Positions 1-10,825 of a DNA stretch of 64,000 nucleotides are shown piece by piece. The number at the start of each line of letters is the position of its first letter. The first letter of the stretch is position 1. The position numbers and the translations under genes are program-made. Source of the stretch: Campylobacter massiliensis (GTDB lineage Bacteria > Campylobacterota > Campylobacteria > Campylobacterales > Campylobacteraceae). Location: contig NZ_JACLZK010000002.1 of the NCBI RefSeq assembly GCF_014253065.1, forward strand, positions 827,469-891,468. Reading direction: 5' to 3'. Under the pieces are notes generated by a model. It was not told where the DNA came from. It worked only from the letters and a program-made list of their open reading frames with translations, and searched no databases.

Positions 1-83
1 TGTTTAAATTTATGAACTCGCGCGGCAAATTTTAGCGACCGCACTAGTGAACGATCGACTATAAAGACGCGTGCGGCAACAGC

Positions 84-789
84 CTAAGTTAGTTCCCGCC
101 AAATTTGAAATTTGCTCGCCGCCGCTGAAATAGAAGCAAAGTACTCATCTGTATCCATGCCGCCTTTTTTATCTGTTTTAGTCTTAGCGTCACGCTAGCG
201 TCCTGCCCATAGTAGCGGCGACATCGCAAACATCACCTTGCAAAAGCTAAAATTTCTCACATCCTCGTGCTATCCATCTCAGCGGTAAAGCTCGTAAAAT
301 TTAGATATATTGCCGCAAAGCGCTCGGTAAAAAACCGCAAAGTAGCTAAGGCTGCGTATATTCCCATTTGCCACTATCTTGCGCGCAGCAAAAGACATTG
401 ACAGCTTTGCCACCGAAAGCGCCGCCGTTTATCGCGAAAAATTCGCCCAAAACATCGTCTGCTACTAGCAAATATCTAGGCATCTGCCCTGCCTCGCTAA
501 AACTCTTGCCAAGATTAAAACCGTAAATTCCACGCTTCACCTGCTCGCATCCTGAGCCAAGCACGCACAGCCAATTGCCGTCTATCACGATGCTGCCGCT
601 CACATAAGCAAGCGCTTCCATCGGCGAGCGAGTAGTTACCTGAAGCCCCAAAAGCTCGCTTTGCGCCCTACTCTCATCACGCGGTAAAACTTCACTAGTT
701 TTTAGCTTATTTAGCCGCTACTCGACCAACTCCCGGCCCGGCTCATTTGTATCTGTGGGCAGCTCTAGAACTCTTATTGCGCGTTCTTA
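84..789 (-). pseudogene. decayed DUF2625-family gene
   Basis: The longest open stretch (349-651) reads like the core of DUF2625 proteins (LQVTTRSPM, VIDGNWLCVLGSG, LLVADDVLGEFFAINGGAFG). Reading on in both directions recovers the rest of the family. Upstream are residues such as LPTDTNEPGRELVE and VLPRDESRAQSELL, broken by TAG at 718-720. Downstream, after a one-base shift near 346-349, comes SYFAVFYRAL, then NISKFYELYR, HEDVRNFSF, PLLWAGR and DKKGGMDTDEYF, broken by TGA (279-281), TAG (270-272) and TAG (195-197). No start codon is left; an in-frame stop lies just before the first recognisable residue. The family's function is unknown. Family assignment is from memory of its conserved motifs. 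Confidence 0.8.
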
Positions 790-855
790 CGATAAATTTG
801 ATTAAATTTAAAAGAAGATTTTGGCGAGTCGCCCCGCCAAATTTGTATTAGAGGA

Positions 856-1965
<1,110 letters not shown>

Positions 1966-2643
1966 TCACGAGACAACGCGTATAAGCTCCAAAAACTTCG
2001 AAGCGTCCCAGCTCGCCGTACCTACTAGTACTCCATCACAGTTCGCGATTCCCGCTATCCCGCCGATATTTGCGACATTTACGCTGCCTCCGTAAAGTAG
2101 CGGCGCGCTCGTCTGCTCACGGATGAAATTTAAAATCTCCTCGATCTGCTCCGTGCCAGCACTTTTGCCAGTGCCTATCGCCCAAATTGGCTCGTAGGCG
2201 ATCAGCAGCTGCTCGTAGCCAAGGTCGATATTTTTTAGCTGCCCTGCCAAAAACTCTTTCGTGCGCCCCGCTTCATTCACGCTCAAATTTTCGCCGATAC
2301 AGTAGACGATCTGCCAGCCAGCCTTTGCGGCAAAATCGAATTTAGCGCGCAAAAGCTCCTCGCTCTCGCCTAGCTCGCGTCGTTCGGAGTGCCCGATCAG
2401 CACGCTTTTTACGCCAAATTCATCTAGCATCGCCTTACCAATCTCGCCGGTGTGAGCGCCGCTTTCGCACGGGTAGAAATTTTGCGCGCCGAGTTTAAAT
2501 TTATGAGCCGCACCATCAAGCGCGCTAAACGGAGGAAATACCGTCACGTCGTCGTTTGCGCTTAAATTTGCGTCTAAAATTTCAGCGTATTTAGCAAAGC
2601 TAGCTCTCGTGTGATTGCACTTTAAATTTGCTAAAAACCTCAC
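1966..2643 (-). CDS. tpiA: triosephosphate isomerase
   Basis: Interconverts dihydroxyacetone phosphate and glyceraldehyde 3-phosphate in glycolysis and gluconeogenesis. The 225-residue TIM barrel carries the substrate-binding Lys near residue 8 (NLKCN, where most family members have NWKM), the electrophilic His in IGHSERR near residue 85, the catalytic Glu in [11 protein letters not shown] near residue 150, and the phosphate loop GGSVN. It is slightly short but of the usual size for this group. Its start overlaps the end of pgk by 4 bases, so it is the last gene of the gap-pgk-tpiA operon and probably translationally coupled. Confidence 0.96.
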   Translation of the reverse strand: MRFLANLKCNHTRASFAKYAEILDANLSANDDVTVFPPFSALDGAAHKFKLGAQNFYPCESGAHTGEIGKAMLDEFGVKSVLIGHSERRELGESEELLRAKFDFAAKAGWQIVYCIGENLSVNEAGRTKEFLAGQLKNIDLGYEQLLIAYEPIWAIGTGKSAGTEQIEEILNFIREQTSAPLLYGGSVNVANIGGIAGIANCDGVLVGTASWDASKFLELIRVVS

Positions 2644-3842
2644 TCCGCAGCCTTTCTAAGCGGTTTTATGCCGGGCAGCTCCTTGCCTTCGATAAGCTCC
2701 AAGCTAGCGCCGCCTCCAGTCGAGATAAAGGTCATCTCGTCGGCGTCTCCCGCGCGCTCGACGACGTCGGCCGTATCGCCGCCGCCAACGACCGTAGTCG
2801 CGTGTGTGTCGATGATGGCGTGGCTCATTTTGATGCTACCTTTGCTAAATTTATCCATCTCAAAAACGCCCATCGGCCCGTTCCACCAGATGGTTTGCGC
2901 GTCGGCGATGACCTCTTTAAAGAGCCTAATGGACGCCGGTCCGATATCTAGCCCCATCCAGCCGCTTGGTATTTCTTGGGCTGGGACGAATTTCACGGCG
3001 CTTTCGGCCGAAAAGGTCTGGGCTGCGACGACGTCTACAGGTAGGTAAATCTTAACTCCAAGCTCCCTGCCCTTGCGTAAAATTTCGCGCGCGTCCTCGA
3101 TGAGATCTTCTTCGAGCAAAGAGTTTCCGATATTTTCACCGAGCGATTTTAAAAACGTAAACGCCATGCCGCCGCCGATTATCAGCTTATCCACGCGCGG
3201 AAGCAGGTTGTGTAGGGCTTGTAGCTTGCCGCTTACCTTACTACCGCCGACGACCGCCACGAACGGGCGCGCAGGGTGTTTGATGAGATTTTGAGCGAAA
3301 TTTATCTCTTTTTGTAGCAAAAATCCCGCCGCCTTGTGCTTCTCGTCGTAAAATTTAGTGATCGCCTCGACCGAACTGTGAGCCCTATGGCAGACGCCGA
3401 ATGCATCGTTTATGTAAAATTCGCCGTATTTAGCGAGTTCGGCGGCTAGCGCCTCGTCGTTTTTGGTCTCGCCCTTTTCAAAGCGTAAATTTTCAAGAAG
3501 TAAAATTTCGCCCGGTTTTAGCGCAGCGACTTTGGCTTTGGCATCCGCGCCGACGACATCCTCGGCAAATATCACGTCTCTATCAAGCAGCCTTGAAAGC
3601 CTCTTTGCCACGCCTCGCAGCGAAAATTTCTCCTCAAAGCCGTTTTTGGGACGTCCTAGGTGGCTAGCCAAAACCACGCTGCAGCCGTTATCGAGGCAGT
3701 AGCGAATAGTTGGTATCGCTGAGCGGATCCTGCGGTCGTCGGTGATGTTTAAAAACTCATCCATAGGCACGTTAAAATCGCACCTGACAAATACCTTCGC
3801 GCCGCTGAGCTCAAGGTCGTTGATCGATAAAATTTCACTCAT
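2640..3842 (-). CDS. pgk: phosphoglycerate kinase
   Basis: Transfers a phosphate from 1,3-bisphosphoglycerate to ADP in glycolysis. The 400-residue, two-domain kinase shows the N-terminal substrate-site motifs [20 protein letters not shown] and SHLGRPK, the hinge region, and the nucleotide-site GGGDTADV near the C-terminus. Full length. It is the middle gene of the operon, 16 bases after gap and overlapping tpiA by 4. Confidence 0.97.
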   Translation of the reverse strand: MSEILSINDLELSGAKVFVRCDFNVPMDEFLNITDDRRIRSAIPTIRYCLDNGCSVVLASHLGRPKNGFEEKFSLRGVAKRLSRLLDRDVIFAEDVVGADAKAKVAALKPGEILLLENLRFEKGETKNDEALAAELAKYGEFYINDAFGVCHRAHSSVEAITKFYDEKHKAAGFLLQKEINFAQNLIKHPARPFVAVVGGSKVSGKLQALHNLLPRVDKLIIGGGMAFTFLKSLGENIGNSLLEEDLIEDAREILRKGRELGVKIYLPVDVVAAQTFSAESAVKFVPAQEIPSGWMGLDIGPASIRLFKEVIADAQTIWWNGPMGVFEMDKFSKGSIKMSHAIIDTHATTVVGGGDTADVVERAGDADEMTFISTGGGASLELIEGKELPGIKPLRKAAE

Positions 3843-3858
3843 TTTTCACCCTTTAAAT

Positions 3859-4854
3859 TTACTTCGTAGCCACGATCTTAGCTAGGTCTACAAGCCTTGT
3901 CGAGTAGCCCCACTCGTTGTCGTACCACGCAAAGACCTTCACCATATCATCAGCGATTACCTGCGTAGTGTCGCTCGCTACGATACTGCTGTACGCGCTC
4001 GTGCAAAAGTCGCTGCTCACTCTATAGTCGTCATCGACGAATAAAATTCCCCTTAAATTTGACTCCGCAGCCGCTCTAAACGCCTCGTTTATCTCATCTT
4101 TGCTGGCCGGTCTTTTTAAAACCGCCGTTAGATCGACCATTGATACGTTTGCGACCGGTACGCGGACGGCTTGGCCATGCATCTTGCCGTTTAGCTCAGG
4201 AAGCACTTTTGCGATCGCTTTGGCAGCTCCTGTGGTCGTAGGCCCGATATTTAGGGCTGCAGCGCGCGAGCGACGGAAGTCTTTAGCCTTCACGTCAACC
4301 AAGCTTTGGCCGTTCGTATAGGCGTGGATCGTGGTCATGAGCCCTTTTACGATGCCGAATTTATCGTTTAGCACCTTTGCGACGGGCGCTAGGCCGTTTG
4401 TGGTGCAGCTTGCGTTTGAGACGATCGCTTCGCCTGCGTATTTATCGTCGTTTACGCCGACTACAAACGTCGCCGTGTCGTCTTTAGCCGGAGCGCTCAT
4501 GACGACCTTTTTCACGCCGCGAGCTAGATACGGTTCGCATTTTTCAGTGGTTAAAAACTTGCCCGTACACTCCAAAACCACGTCTGCGCCGTAGTCTGCG
4601 TAGCTAAGCTCGTTTAGATCTCTTGTTGAAAAAACTCTTATCTTTTTACCATTTACTTCTATAAAATCGTCGCTTATCACCTTAACGTCTTGCTTAAATT
4701 CGCCGTGCACGCTGTCGTATTTGAGCAGATAGCGCGTCATGTCGCGCGTCGCCGTGTCGTTGATAGCGACAAGCTCAACATCGTCTCGCTCTAAAATAAT
4801 ACGAGCGGCACACCTGCCGATACGTCCAAAACCGTTGATCGCGATTTTTACCAT
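3859..4854 (-). CDS. gap: glyceraldehyde-3-phosphate dehydrogenase
   Basis: Oxidises glyceraldehyde 3-phosphate with NAD and phosphate. The 331-residue protein has the Rossmann motif INGFGRIGR at the N-terminus, an Asp after the second strand (INDTAT) that favours NAD, the catalytic Cys in SNASCTTN near residue 150, and the HAYTNGQ motif. First gene of gap-pgk-tpiA. A strong hairpin lies in its leader about 20 bases before the start (4876-4903). Confidence 0.97.
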   Translation of the reverse strand: MVKIAINGFGRIGRCAARIILERDDVELVAINDTATRDMTRYLLKYDSVHGEFKQDVKVISDDFIEVNGKKIRVFSTRDLNELSYADYGADVVLECTGKFLTTEKCEPYLARGVKKVVMSAPAKDDTATFVVGVNDDKYAGEAIVSNASCTTNGLAPVAKVLNDKFGIVKGLMTTIHAYTNGQSLVDVKAKDFRRSRAAALNIGPTTTGAAKAIAKVLPELNGKMHGQAVRVPVANVSMVDLTAVLKRPASKDEINEAFRAAAESNLRGILFVDDDYRVSSDFCTSAYSSIVASDTTQVIADDMVKVFAWYDNEWGYSTRLVDLAKIVATK

Positions 4855-4875
4855 GTTTAGCTCCTTGTGCTAGAT

Positions 4876-4903
4876 TTTCCGGTCGCTTTAGGGCGACCGG
4901 AAA
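4876..4903 (-). promoter_or_regulatory. leader hairpin of the gap-pgk-tpiA operon
   Basis: TTTCCGGTCGC (4876-4886) and GCGACCGGAAA (4893-4903) form a perfect 11-bp stem with a 6-base loop. On the minus strand it lies just upstream of the gap ribosome-binding site (AAGGAG) and is not followed by a T run, so it is more likely a 5'-UTR element (stability or translation control) than a terminator. Role inferred from position. The rest of the 4855-5167 gap holds AT-rich AAATTT motifs and the nadD leader. Confidence 0.6.
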
Positions 4904-5167
4904 GGTTATTTTCGTACTTTTAGCTTTTTGCGCGTTAAATTTACCCGCCTTTGCTCGTCGCCAAGCGCGTAAATTTAAGCCGCCCTAAAGCCCGCCTTTT
5001 GCAAATTTAGCCCTGCACGGACGCCAAAAGCAGCCCGTCAAAGCCCAAAAATCCCCAAATTTTACAAAATCTCCATTTAATTTGCGCTTTATCGGCGATT
5101 TTTTTGATTTTCAACCGAAATTCACTTCAAATTCGCTAAACTGCACCGAAATTTTAAAGGCAAATTT

Positions 5168-5740
5168 ATGAAAATCGCGCTTTTCGGCGGCAGTTTCGAC
5201 CCGCCTCATCTCGGGCACGACGCCGCCATCAGAGCCGCGTTAGAGCGGCTAGACGCGGATAAGCTCATCATCATGCCGACCTTTATCAGCCCATTTAAGA
5301 GCGAGTTTTCCGCTCCGCCGCTGCTTCGGCTAAGGTGGGCGAACGAGGCTTGGGGCGCGCTGACAAAAGTCTGCGTGAGCGACTACGAGATCGCGCAAAA
5401 TCGTCCCGTACCGACGATAGAAAGCGTGCGTCATATACGGCAAATTTACGCCGTGAGCGAGCTTTACCTCATCATCGGCGCCGATCATCTGGCAAGCCTA
5501 GATAAATGGCACGAGATAGACGAGCTCTTTAAACTCGCGACCTTCGTCGTAGCTAGCCGCGGCGACGTAGCCGTGCCTGAAAATTTTAAAATTTTAAACA
5601 TAAATGCGCCCGTTTCGTCCTCGCAAATCAGGCAAAATTTGGACAAAAGCCTGATGATACCGTGTATAGCGGACGAAGCGGCGAAATTTTACCAAGGAAA
5701 AACATGCAAGAAAGAATCGAACGAATCATCAAAATCCTAG
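5168..5740 (+). CDS. nadD: nicotinate-nucleotide adenylyltransferase
   Basis: Forms deamido-NAD from nicotinate mononucleotide and ATP in NAD synthesis. The 190-residue protein begins with the nucleotidyltransferase motif GGSFDPPHLGH (HxGH) and ends with the second motif, SSSQIR (residues about 153-158). AAAGG lies 7 bases before the ATG. It overlaps rsfS by 37 bases, so the two are coupled; nadD-rsfS pairing is common in bacteria. Confidence 0.95.
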   Translation: MKIALFGGSFDPPHLGHDAAIRAALERLDADKLIIMPTFISPFKSEFSAPPLLRLRWANEAWGALTKVCVSDYEIAQNRPVPTIESVRHIRQIYAVSELYLIIGADHLASLDKWHEIDELFKLATFVVASRGDVAVPENFKILNINAPVSSSQIRQNLDKSLMIPCIADEAAKFYQGKTCKKESNESSKS

Positions 5741-6030
5741 ACGCCAAAAAGGCCGAAGCCATCGAGGCTATCGACATGAGCGGGCGCGAATACATCGCAA
5801 AATGCGTCATCATCGCCACCACGATGGGCGAACGCCACGCCTACTCGCTAACCGACGACCTAAAAGAGGGTCTAAAGGACGAGGGCGAGCAGTTTTTAGG
5901 CATCGAAAGCTCAGGCGACTGGGTCGTGATCGATCTAGGCGACATCCTCATCCACCTCATGAGCGCACAGTACCGCGCAAAATACAACATCGAAGAGTTT
6001 TTAAGCAAGCTAAAAGAGGCAAAAGCTTAA
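5704..6030 (+). CDS. rsfS: ribosome silencing factor RsfS
   Basis: RsfS/DUF143 protein, which binds ribosomal protein uL14 and blocks subunit joining in starvation. I chose the ATG at 5704 because AAGGAA precedes it and MQERIERIIKILDAKKAEAI matches the family's N-terminus; an in-frame upstream codon at 5662 would add 14 unlikely residues. The 108-residue product has the family signature GDWVVIDLGDILIHLM followed by YRAKYNIEEF. It starts inside nadD. Confidence 0.94.
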   Translation: MQERIERIIKILDAKKAEAIEAIDMSGREYIAKCVIIATTMGERHAYSLTDDLKEGLKDEGEQFLGIESSGDWVVIDLGDILIHLMSAQYRAKYNIEEFLSKLKEAKA

Positions 6031-6990
6031 GCTAAATTTGCTTGCCGCGCGGATAGCGTCAAATTTGCCTAAAGCGCAAAAGCGGACGGTAAATTTGACT
6101 AAAGCCGCCTCTGCTATAAACGATAAAAATTTGCTTGATCTCGCAAGCGGCGCGTTTGATTATCCGAGGCAAAAGCCGACGCGCAGGCCTTTCTTTTTAT
6201 TTAAATTTGACCAGTTTTAGAAAGCTATTTTTGGACGCGATTTCGCCGGGCGGCTCCGGGCTAGCAGGAAGCGTGAAGCCCGCAAATTTAATCCACGGAA
6301 CAAAAAAATGGAACTAAAAACTTACGCTAAATTTTTCCTGCGCTAAATAAAATCAAAAATCATCTTGCAAAACAGGAAGGAAAGTTTGCGGTCAAATTTG
6401 GCTCCCCAAGCCGGTAAAAAAGGCGGGAGACGCGACCTAAATTTCGCCCAAGAATTTGGCAAAAAGCGGGTGGCAAGCGGGACGTAAAGCACGAATTAGA
6501 CGCGTTTAGCAGCGAGTCGGCTCGTCTCGCGATCGTCTTTACGGAGTTGGTAAAAATTTAGCCTTATAGGCTACATACCTTATCTTTGCTAAATTTTACG
6601 CTGCTTCCGCTTGCAATTGCGACCGTAAGCGGAAGTGCCTTCCCTCCCCAAAAAATCCATCTCGCAATACTTCGCACTATCCACGTAAAATTTAAACCCC
6701 AAAATCGAATCTAAATTGCGAAAACATTTTTAAGCCGTAGCCGTCAAATTTGACGTCTTTTACGGCGCTCTAGCCTTGCAAAAGCGGGCAAACAGGAGTC
6801 AAATTTGAACTTTTTAATACGCAAAAGCAACCGATTTTGCGCGCTACGGTCAAGGCAGTTTTAGCGCCGAAATTTAAATGCCGACTACCGCGAGTTTTTC
6901 CTGCGTTTTTTAGCGATTATTTTATAAATTAAAAGCCTGCCTTAAATCTATTTTTTATATAATCGATCAAAGTCAAGATAAAGGATACTT
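6031..6990. other. 960 bp without a recognisable gene
   Basis: I find no convincing coding region here. Short open frames (for example 6038-6220) lack ribosome-binding sites and family resemblance. The stretch is rich in AAATTT motifs and holds a hairpin, CTTCCGCTT (6604-6612) against AAGCGGAAG (6627-6635). The end carries the promoter of the next gene, TATAAT at 6958-6963. It may be decayed coding DNA, but I could not match it to a family. Confidence 0.5.
6958..6963 (+). promoter_or_regulatory. -10 box of the secreted hydrolase gene
   Basis: TATAAT within a T-rich run, 27 bases before the ATG at 6991, with AAAGGATA as ribosome-binding site. This fits the Campylobacter housekeeping promoter, which relies on -10 and upstream T-rich DNA rather than a -35 box. 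Confidence 0.65.
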
Positions 6991-7818
6991 ATGTTTAGAA
7001 AAACTTTTGCTTTATTGGTTGCGCTCTTTGCGGCGCATTTGTTTGCGGGCGACGCGTACTCGCACACGAGCGAGTCAGCCAGAAAGGGCATAGCGCAGGC
7101 TCAGATCGCGCTTCCAAAAAACGTCACGGGCGGCGATATTTACGTCGGACTTTTTAAAGACGCTCCAAAGACGCAAGCCAAAGCGCCGGTCGTAGTTTTT
7201 CTGCACGGCTCGTCCGGCATCAACAACAAAATAGGCCTTGACAAATGGCAAGAGTGGCTCGCAAAAGAGGGCATAGCAAGCTTTATGTTTGATAGTATGG
7301 CTCTGGAAAACAGGATAACGTACAAATCTCCGGCGGATAAGGAAATTTATGAAAAGGTTCATTCGCTGCGCTCTAGCGAAATCAAAGTCGCCCTGAATGC
7401 ACTAAGAAACACGGAGTGGGCGGATACGAGTAAGCTGTTTTTAGCCGGCACCAGCGAAGGCGCGGTGGCTGTAGCCAGATACGATGGCAAGTACTTTTTG
7501 GGCAAGATAATAAACTCTTGGTCGTGCGAGGAAAACTACTTCGTAAAAGAGCATAAAACGGCGCTTAGCGATACGCCGGTTTTAAATTTAATAAGCGATC
7601 AGGATAAATATTTCTCTCAAAAAAATAGCTATCTAGGCAACGAAAACGCCGCCGGAAACTGCGCCGTAGCCTACGGCGACAAGAAAAACGCGATAGTTTT
7701 ACTCCTGCCTAATGCTCCGCACACGCTCATAAATTTACCGGCCGCGCGCTTTGCGACCATTTCTTTTATCAAAAGCATACTTAGAGGCACGCTTGACGCC
7801 GATACGGTCGGCGAGTAA
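6991..7818 (+). CDS. secreted alpha/beta hydrolase (dienelactone-hydrolase-like)
   Basis: Periplasmic serine hydrolase of unknown substrate. The 275-residue protein has a Sec signal peptide (about residues 1-19, ending LFAGDA). The oxyanion strand is VVVFLHGSSG, the nucleophile elbow is AGTSEGAVA (G-x-S-x-G, near residue 155), the acid is probably in SDQDKYF, and the catalytic His in APHTLI near residue 250. Fold and triad are seen; the substrate cannot be inferred. It stands alone with its own promoter and no terminator hairpin that I can see. Confidence 0.8.
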   Translation: MFRKTFALLVALFAAHLFAGDAYSHTSESARKGIAQAQIALPKNVTGGDIYVGLFKDAPKTQAKAPVVVFLHGSSGINNKIGLDKWQEWLAKEGIASFMFDSMALENRITYKSPADKEIYEKVHSLRSSEIKVALNALRNTEWADTSKLFLAGTSEGAVAVARYDGKYFLGKIINSWSCEENYFVKEHKTALSDTPVLNLISDQDKYFSQKNSYLGNENAAGNCAVAYGDKKNAIVLLLPNAPHTLINLPAARFATISFIKSILRGTLDADTVGE

Positions 7819-8184
7819 CGACCGATAAATTTGCGGCGACGAGGTTCATAAATTTTGTCGCCGCGCCACTTTTTAGCGCTAAGTCTTTGTTTTAGAGGCT
7901 CGTTTTGCGCCTTTATGTTTCATTTCGCCGCCTGTATTTTTGACATTTGCGTAGTTTTTTGCTCGCGCGCTTTTTACCGACTCGTAAATTTGAGCCGAAT
8001 TTTAGCGGTCTCGCGGCAAAAATACTTCGTTTTATATTTTTTGTATTCAAATTTGGCTAATTTGTTTTAAATTTTAGCATTCAAAATTTGGGTCAAATTT
8101 GACAAATCTTAGCTCCGCATTTTACTTGTCAAGACCGGCATTTTAAAAACGATAAAATTTGAGCCGTCATACTGCGCGCCGCGG
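7819..8184. other. 366 bp convergent gap
   Basis: Lies between two converging genes. It is AT-rich with repeated AAATTT motifs. I see no gene, no clear terminator and no repeat family member in it. Confidence 0.5.
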
Positions 8185-9507
8185 CTACCACCGATAAATT
8201 TTATCCTCGTAAGCGATAAGCCTAAACTCCTCTTTGTGGTTGCCGTTGCCGATCGTGTGGCTGTCTTGGCCCGCGCCCAGGCGTAGTTTATGCAGCCTGC
8301 CGCCGTAAGTGCCCACAAAAAGTACACTACCGTCCTCGCTTAGCGCCATAGACTTTATCGTGCCGCCCAGATAGTGGCGCCAAATTTTACGCCCGTCCTT
8401 GCCGACTGCTTTGATGTAGCCGTATGCGTCGCCGAGGATGTAAAAGTCCTGCGTCGCTACACCCACATACACCCTCATCGCATCGTCGATCAGCGTGAAA
8501 TTTTTCTCGCCCTCTTCGTCGTACGAATACGCCTCAACCTCTAGTCCGCGCTTTAGCAGCGCCCTGTCCACGCCGATCGTAACGCCGTTGTAGAAGTGGC
8601 AGGAGTTCGTGATGAGTTGCGTATCGTCCGCGCTAAAGAGACAAAAGTGCGGATACGAGCTCTGCGCGCCGATGCCGCCCAGCCGCTCGCCCTCGCTATC
8701 CATCAGCACGTGCTCATCGGTATTCTGCTCGCCCGCGACGATGAGAGCGTTGTCGTTTGAGAGCGTCGCGTTTGCCATGTCGATGTAGAGCGGTGCGACA
8801 TTGCCCTCATCGTCCTCGTAGAGCTGCCCGTCCTCGCAGATCGGATGGATAAGCTTCGCGCCGCTTTGCGATATCAAAAATATCCCGTCGTGGCAGCTCA
8901 AAAGCACCTTGCTACCGTCGTTAAAGGGTAAAATTTCAGCCTCGTCGTATGTTAGTTTCACGTCGTGACTAAATTTTGCGATAGGCTCGCCGCCGCTCTT
9001 ACCGTCGTAGCCCCTGATCAGCCGCACCTCGTTTTGATTTAGCAGGGCGTAAATTTCGTTTCGCTTAGACTTGCCCACGGCGATGACGCCCTTTGCCACC
9101 TCGCTCACGCGGTCGCCCTCCAGCAGATACAGCGTCTTGCCGTAGTCGTTTGAGGCGATAAAAAGGACGTTCTCGCCGCCAAGAGGGCAAATTTGATCGA
9201 TGTCTCTTAGCTTGTTTTTAAATTTCTCGTTTTCGCCACTGAAAATAACGTTTGAGGGCGGAAAATCGGCTCTAAACCTCTCCGTTTCGCCCCGCTCGTT
9301 GGCCTCCTTTAGCAGCTCAAAAACCGCCTCGTAAAGCTGCGTCATACCCTCGCGCTCATCGACTGGATCTTCGCCATTGTAGGCATCCCAGCCGTGCACC
9401 TCGGCAAACGCCACCATATCGTTTACGGCCTTGGCGTATTTCTCGCCCTTTTCATTCCACTCTTTCTGCCACTCCGCCTTAAGCATCTCGTAGTCCAAGT
9501 TTTTCAT
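8185..9507 (-). CDS. uncharacterised beta-propeller-like protein
   Basis: A 440-residue cytoplasmic protein without signal peptide or membrane segment. The first 110 residues are helical and acidic. From about residue 115 on there are repeated short strands with blade-like motifs (NVLFIASNDYGKTLYLLEG, KSMALSEDGSVLFVGTYGGRLHKLRL), which suggest a WD40/quinoprotein-type propeller. No catalytic motif is visible. It stands alone on the minus strand. I do not recognise a named family. Confidence 0.7.
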   Translation of the reverse strand: MKNLDYEMLKAEWQKEWNEKGEKYAKAVNDMVAFAEVHGWDAYNGEDPVDEREGMTQLYEAVFELLKEANERGETERFRADFPPSNVIFSGENEKFKNKLRDIDQICPLGGENVLFIASNDYGKTLYLLEGDRVSEVAKGVIAVGKSKRNEIYALLNQNEVRLIRGYDGKSGGEPIAKFSHDVKLTYDEAEILPFNDGSKVLLSCHDGIFLISQSGAKLIHPICEDGQLYEDDEGNVAPLYIDMANATLSNDNALIVAGEQNTDEHVLMDSEGERLGGIGAQSSYPHFCLFSADDTQLITNSCHFYNGVTIGVDRALLKRGLEVEAYSYDEEGEKNFTLIDDAMRVYVGVATQDFYILGDAYGYIKAVGKDGRKIWRHYLGGTIKSMALSEDGSVLFVGTYGGRLHKLRLGAGQDSHTIGNGNHKEEFRLIAYEDKIYRW

Positions 9508-9669
9508 TGATTTCCTTAGGTTTGTTATCCAAATTTACGTCTCTCAAGCTAGCAAATTTAGCGCGACAAATAATTAAATCAGTAAAATGCTCTTAAAATT
9601 TGCCATCAACCCAAGCTTGCCACATTTAAGACACGCAAATTTGATGGCAAAACCAGCCTCGTCCGCCTA

Positions 9670-10608
9670 CTAGCTCCGCCAGAGCTTTTCTACCTGCGCG
9701 GCGTCCTCGTCCGCGAGTTCAAAGCCGAAAATATCGATATTTTCAAGCAATCGCTCCTTGCTAGCGAAGTTTACTACCGCGCAAACCCCGTGTTGTACGA
9801 GCCAACGCAAGATGATTTGTGACCGCGTTTTACCGTATTTTTCGCTGATTTGCGCGAGCGCGGGCTCTTTTAGCTCTTGGCCGGGCTCGTACATCAGCTG
9901 CACTTGCACGTCATGGTCGGTCACCTTGCCGCGTGCAGTAAAGCGCCGCAGATAGGAGCGAGAGCGCGTCTGATAAACAGCGGGCTTAACCTCGCTACCT
10001 TGCGCGATTTTGGCTAAATTTTCGGCCCCGAATTCTCCGAGACGGTCGCGGATGCCGATCGCAGCCGCAAGTCCCTCGCGGCAAAGCCTCTGCAAAACGC
10101 GCCACGCAGAGCTAGCATCGCCCGCCCCTACGCGCAGCAAAAGCAGATCGACGTAGTCGGTATTTAGTTTTTTTAGCGAATGCTCAAAACTTTTTATCAT
10201 GCCGTTTTCGTCGGTGTTTTGAGCGCCTACCGAGCTTTGGATAAACAGCTGCCCGCGCTCTAAGCCGCTAGCCGCAAATGCAACAGCCGCACCCTCCTCC
10301 TTATCACCCTCCGTATCGATCAGGCGGTAGCCTAACCCGAGGGCCGTCTCTAGCGCGTTTTGATCCTTTGAGCCGTCAAATTTATCTGCGCTAAGCCCGA
10401 TGATCGGCATCAAAATTCTATTATTTAGCGTAAGATATGGCGTCATGGCAGCAAGCTTCTCGCCGAGGTTTTTTGCGCCGCTTAGGTCTACGCCGTCCGT
10501 CAAATTTGCCGCACTAGTCTGGCCGGTCTGCTCGGCAAACAAATTTACTCCCGCAGCAAGCCCCGCCGCGCAGGTCGCCGCACCCTTTATAAACTCTCTT
10601 CTTTTCAT
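9670..10608 (-). CDS. Tat-exported aldo/keto reductase-like protein, active site lost
   Basis: I place the start at 10608 because GGAG lies six bases upstream and the twin-arginine signal MKRREFIKGAATCAAG then opens the protein; a longer frame to 10671 has no such support. The 312-residue product follows the aldo/keto reductase barrel (GLGYRLIDTEGDKEEG, HSLKKLNTDYVDLLLLRVGAG, CREGLAAAIGI, SQIILRWLVQHGVCAVV). Compared with the family tetrad, the Asp is kept, but the Tyr of DTAxxYxNE reads K, the Lys after the third strand reads V (QSSVG), and the His of YLIHWP reads R (LLLRVG). It is probably a periplasmic pseudoenzyme, or an enzyme with a different chemistry. Confidence 0.8.
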   Translation of the reverse strand: MKRREFIKGAATCAAGLAAGVNLFAEQTGQTSAANLTDGVDLSGAKNLGEKLAAMTPYLTLNNRILMPIIGLSADKFDGSKDQNALETALGLGYRLIDTEGDKEEGAAVAFAASGLERGQLFIQSSVGAQNTDENGMIKSFEHSLKKLNTDYVDLLLLRVGAGDASSAWRVLQRLCREGLAAAIGIRDRLGEFGAENLAKIAQGSEVKPAVYQTRSRSYLRRFTARGKVTDHDVQVQLMYEPGQELKEPALAQISEKYGKTRSQIILRWLVQHGVCAVVNFASKERLLENIDIFGFELADEDAAQVEKLWRS

Positions 10609-10825
10609 GTTCACTCCGTTTTTTGATTTATCGGTTACTGCGCTTAAATTTACAAGCCGCGCGCCGAACAAACCGTGCCGCGCCCAAATTTATTTAAAAT
10701 CACGGAAATTTAAATTTTATTCCGCCAAACGACGTCCGAAAAGCCGCATTTAAATTTATCCAAATGCGGCCGAGTATAAATTTCGCGCCCCGCTAAACGC
10801 AACCCAAAGAGCTAAAAAGTCAATT

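Noticed and set aside
6038..6317. Two short overlapping open frames after rsfS
   Set aside because: No ribosome site, no family resemblance, and they are built from AAATTT-rich filler DNA.
7855..8070. 71-codon frame after the hydrolase, rich in Phe and Cys
   Set aside because: Composition is that of T-rich noncoding DNA; no credible start or ribosome site.
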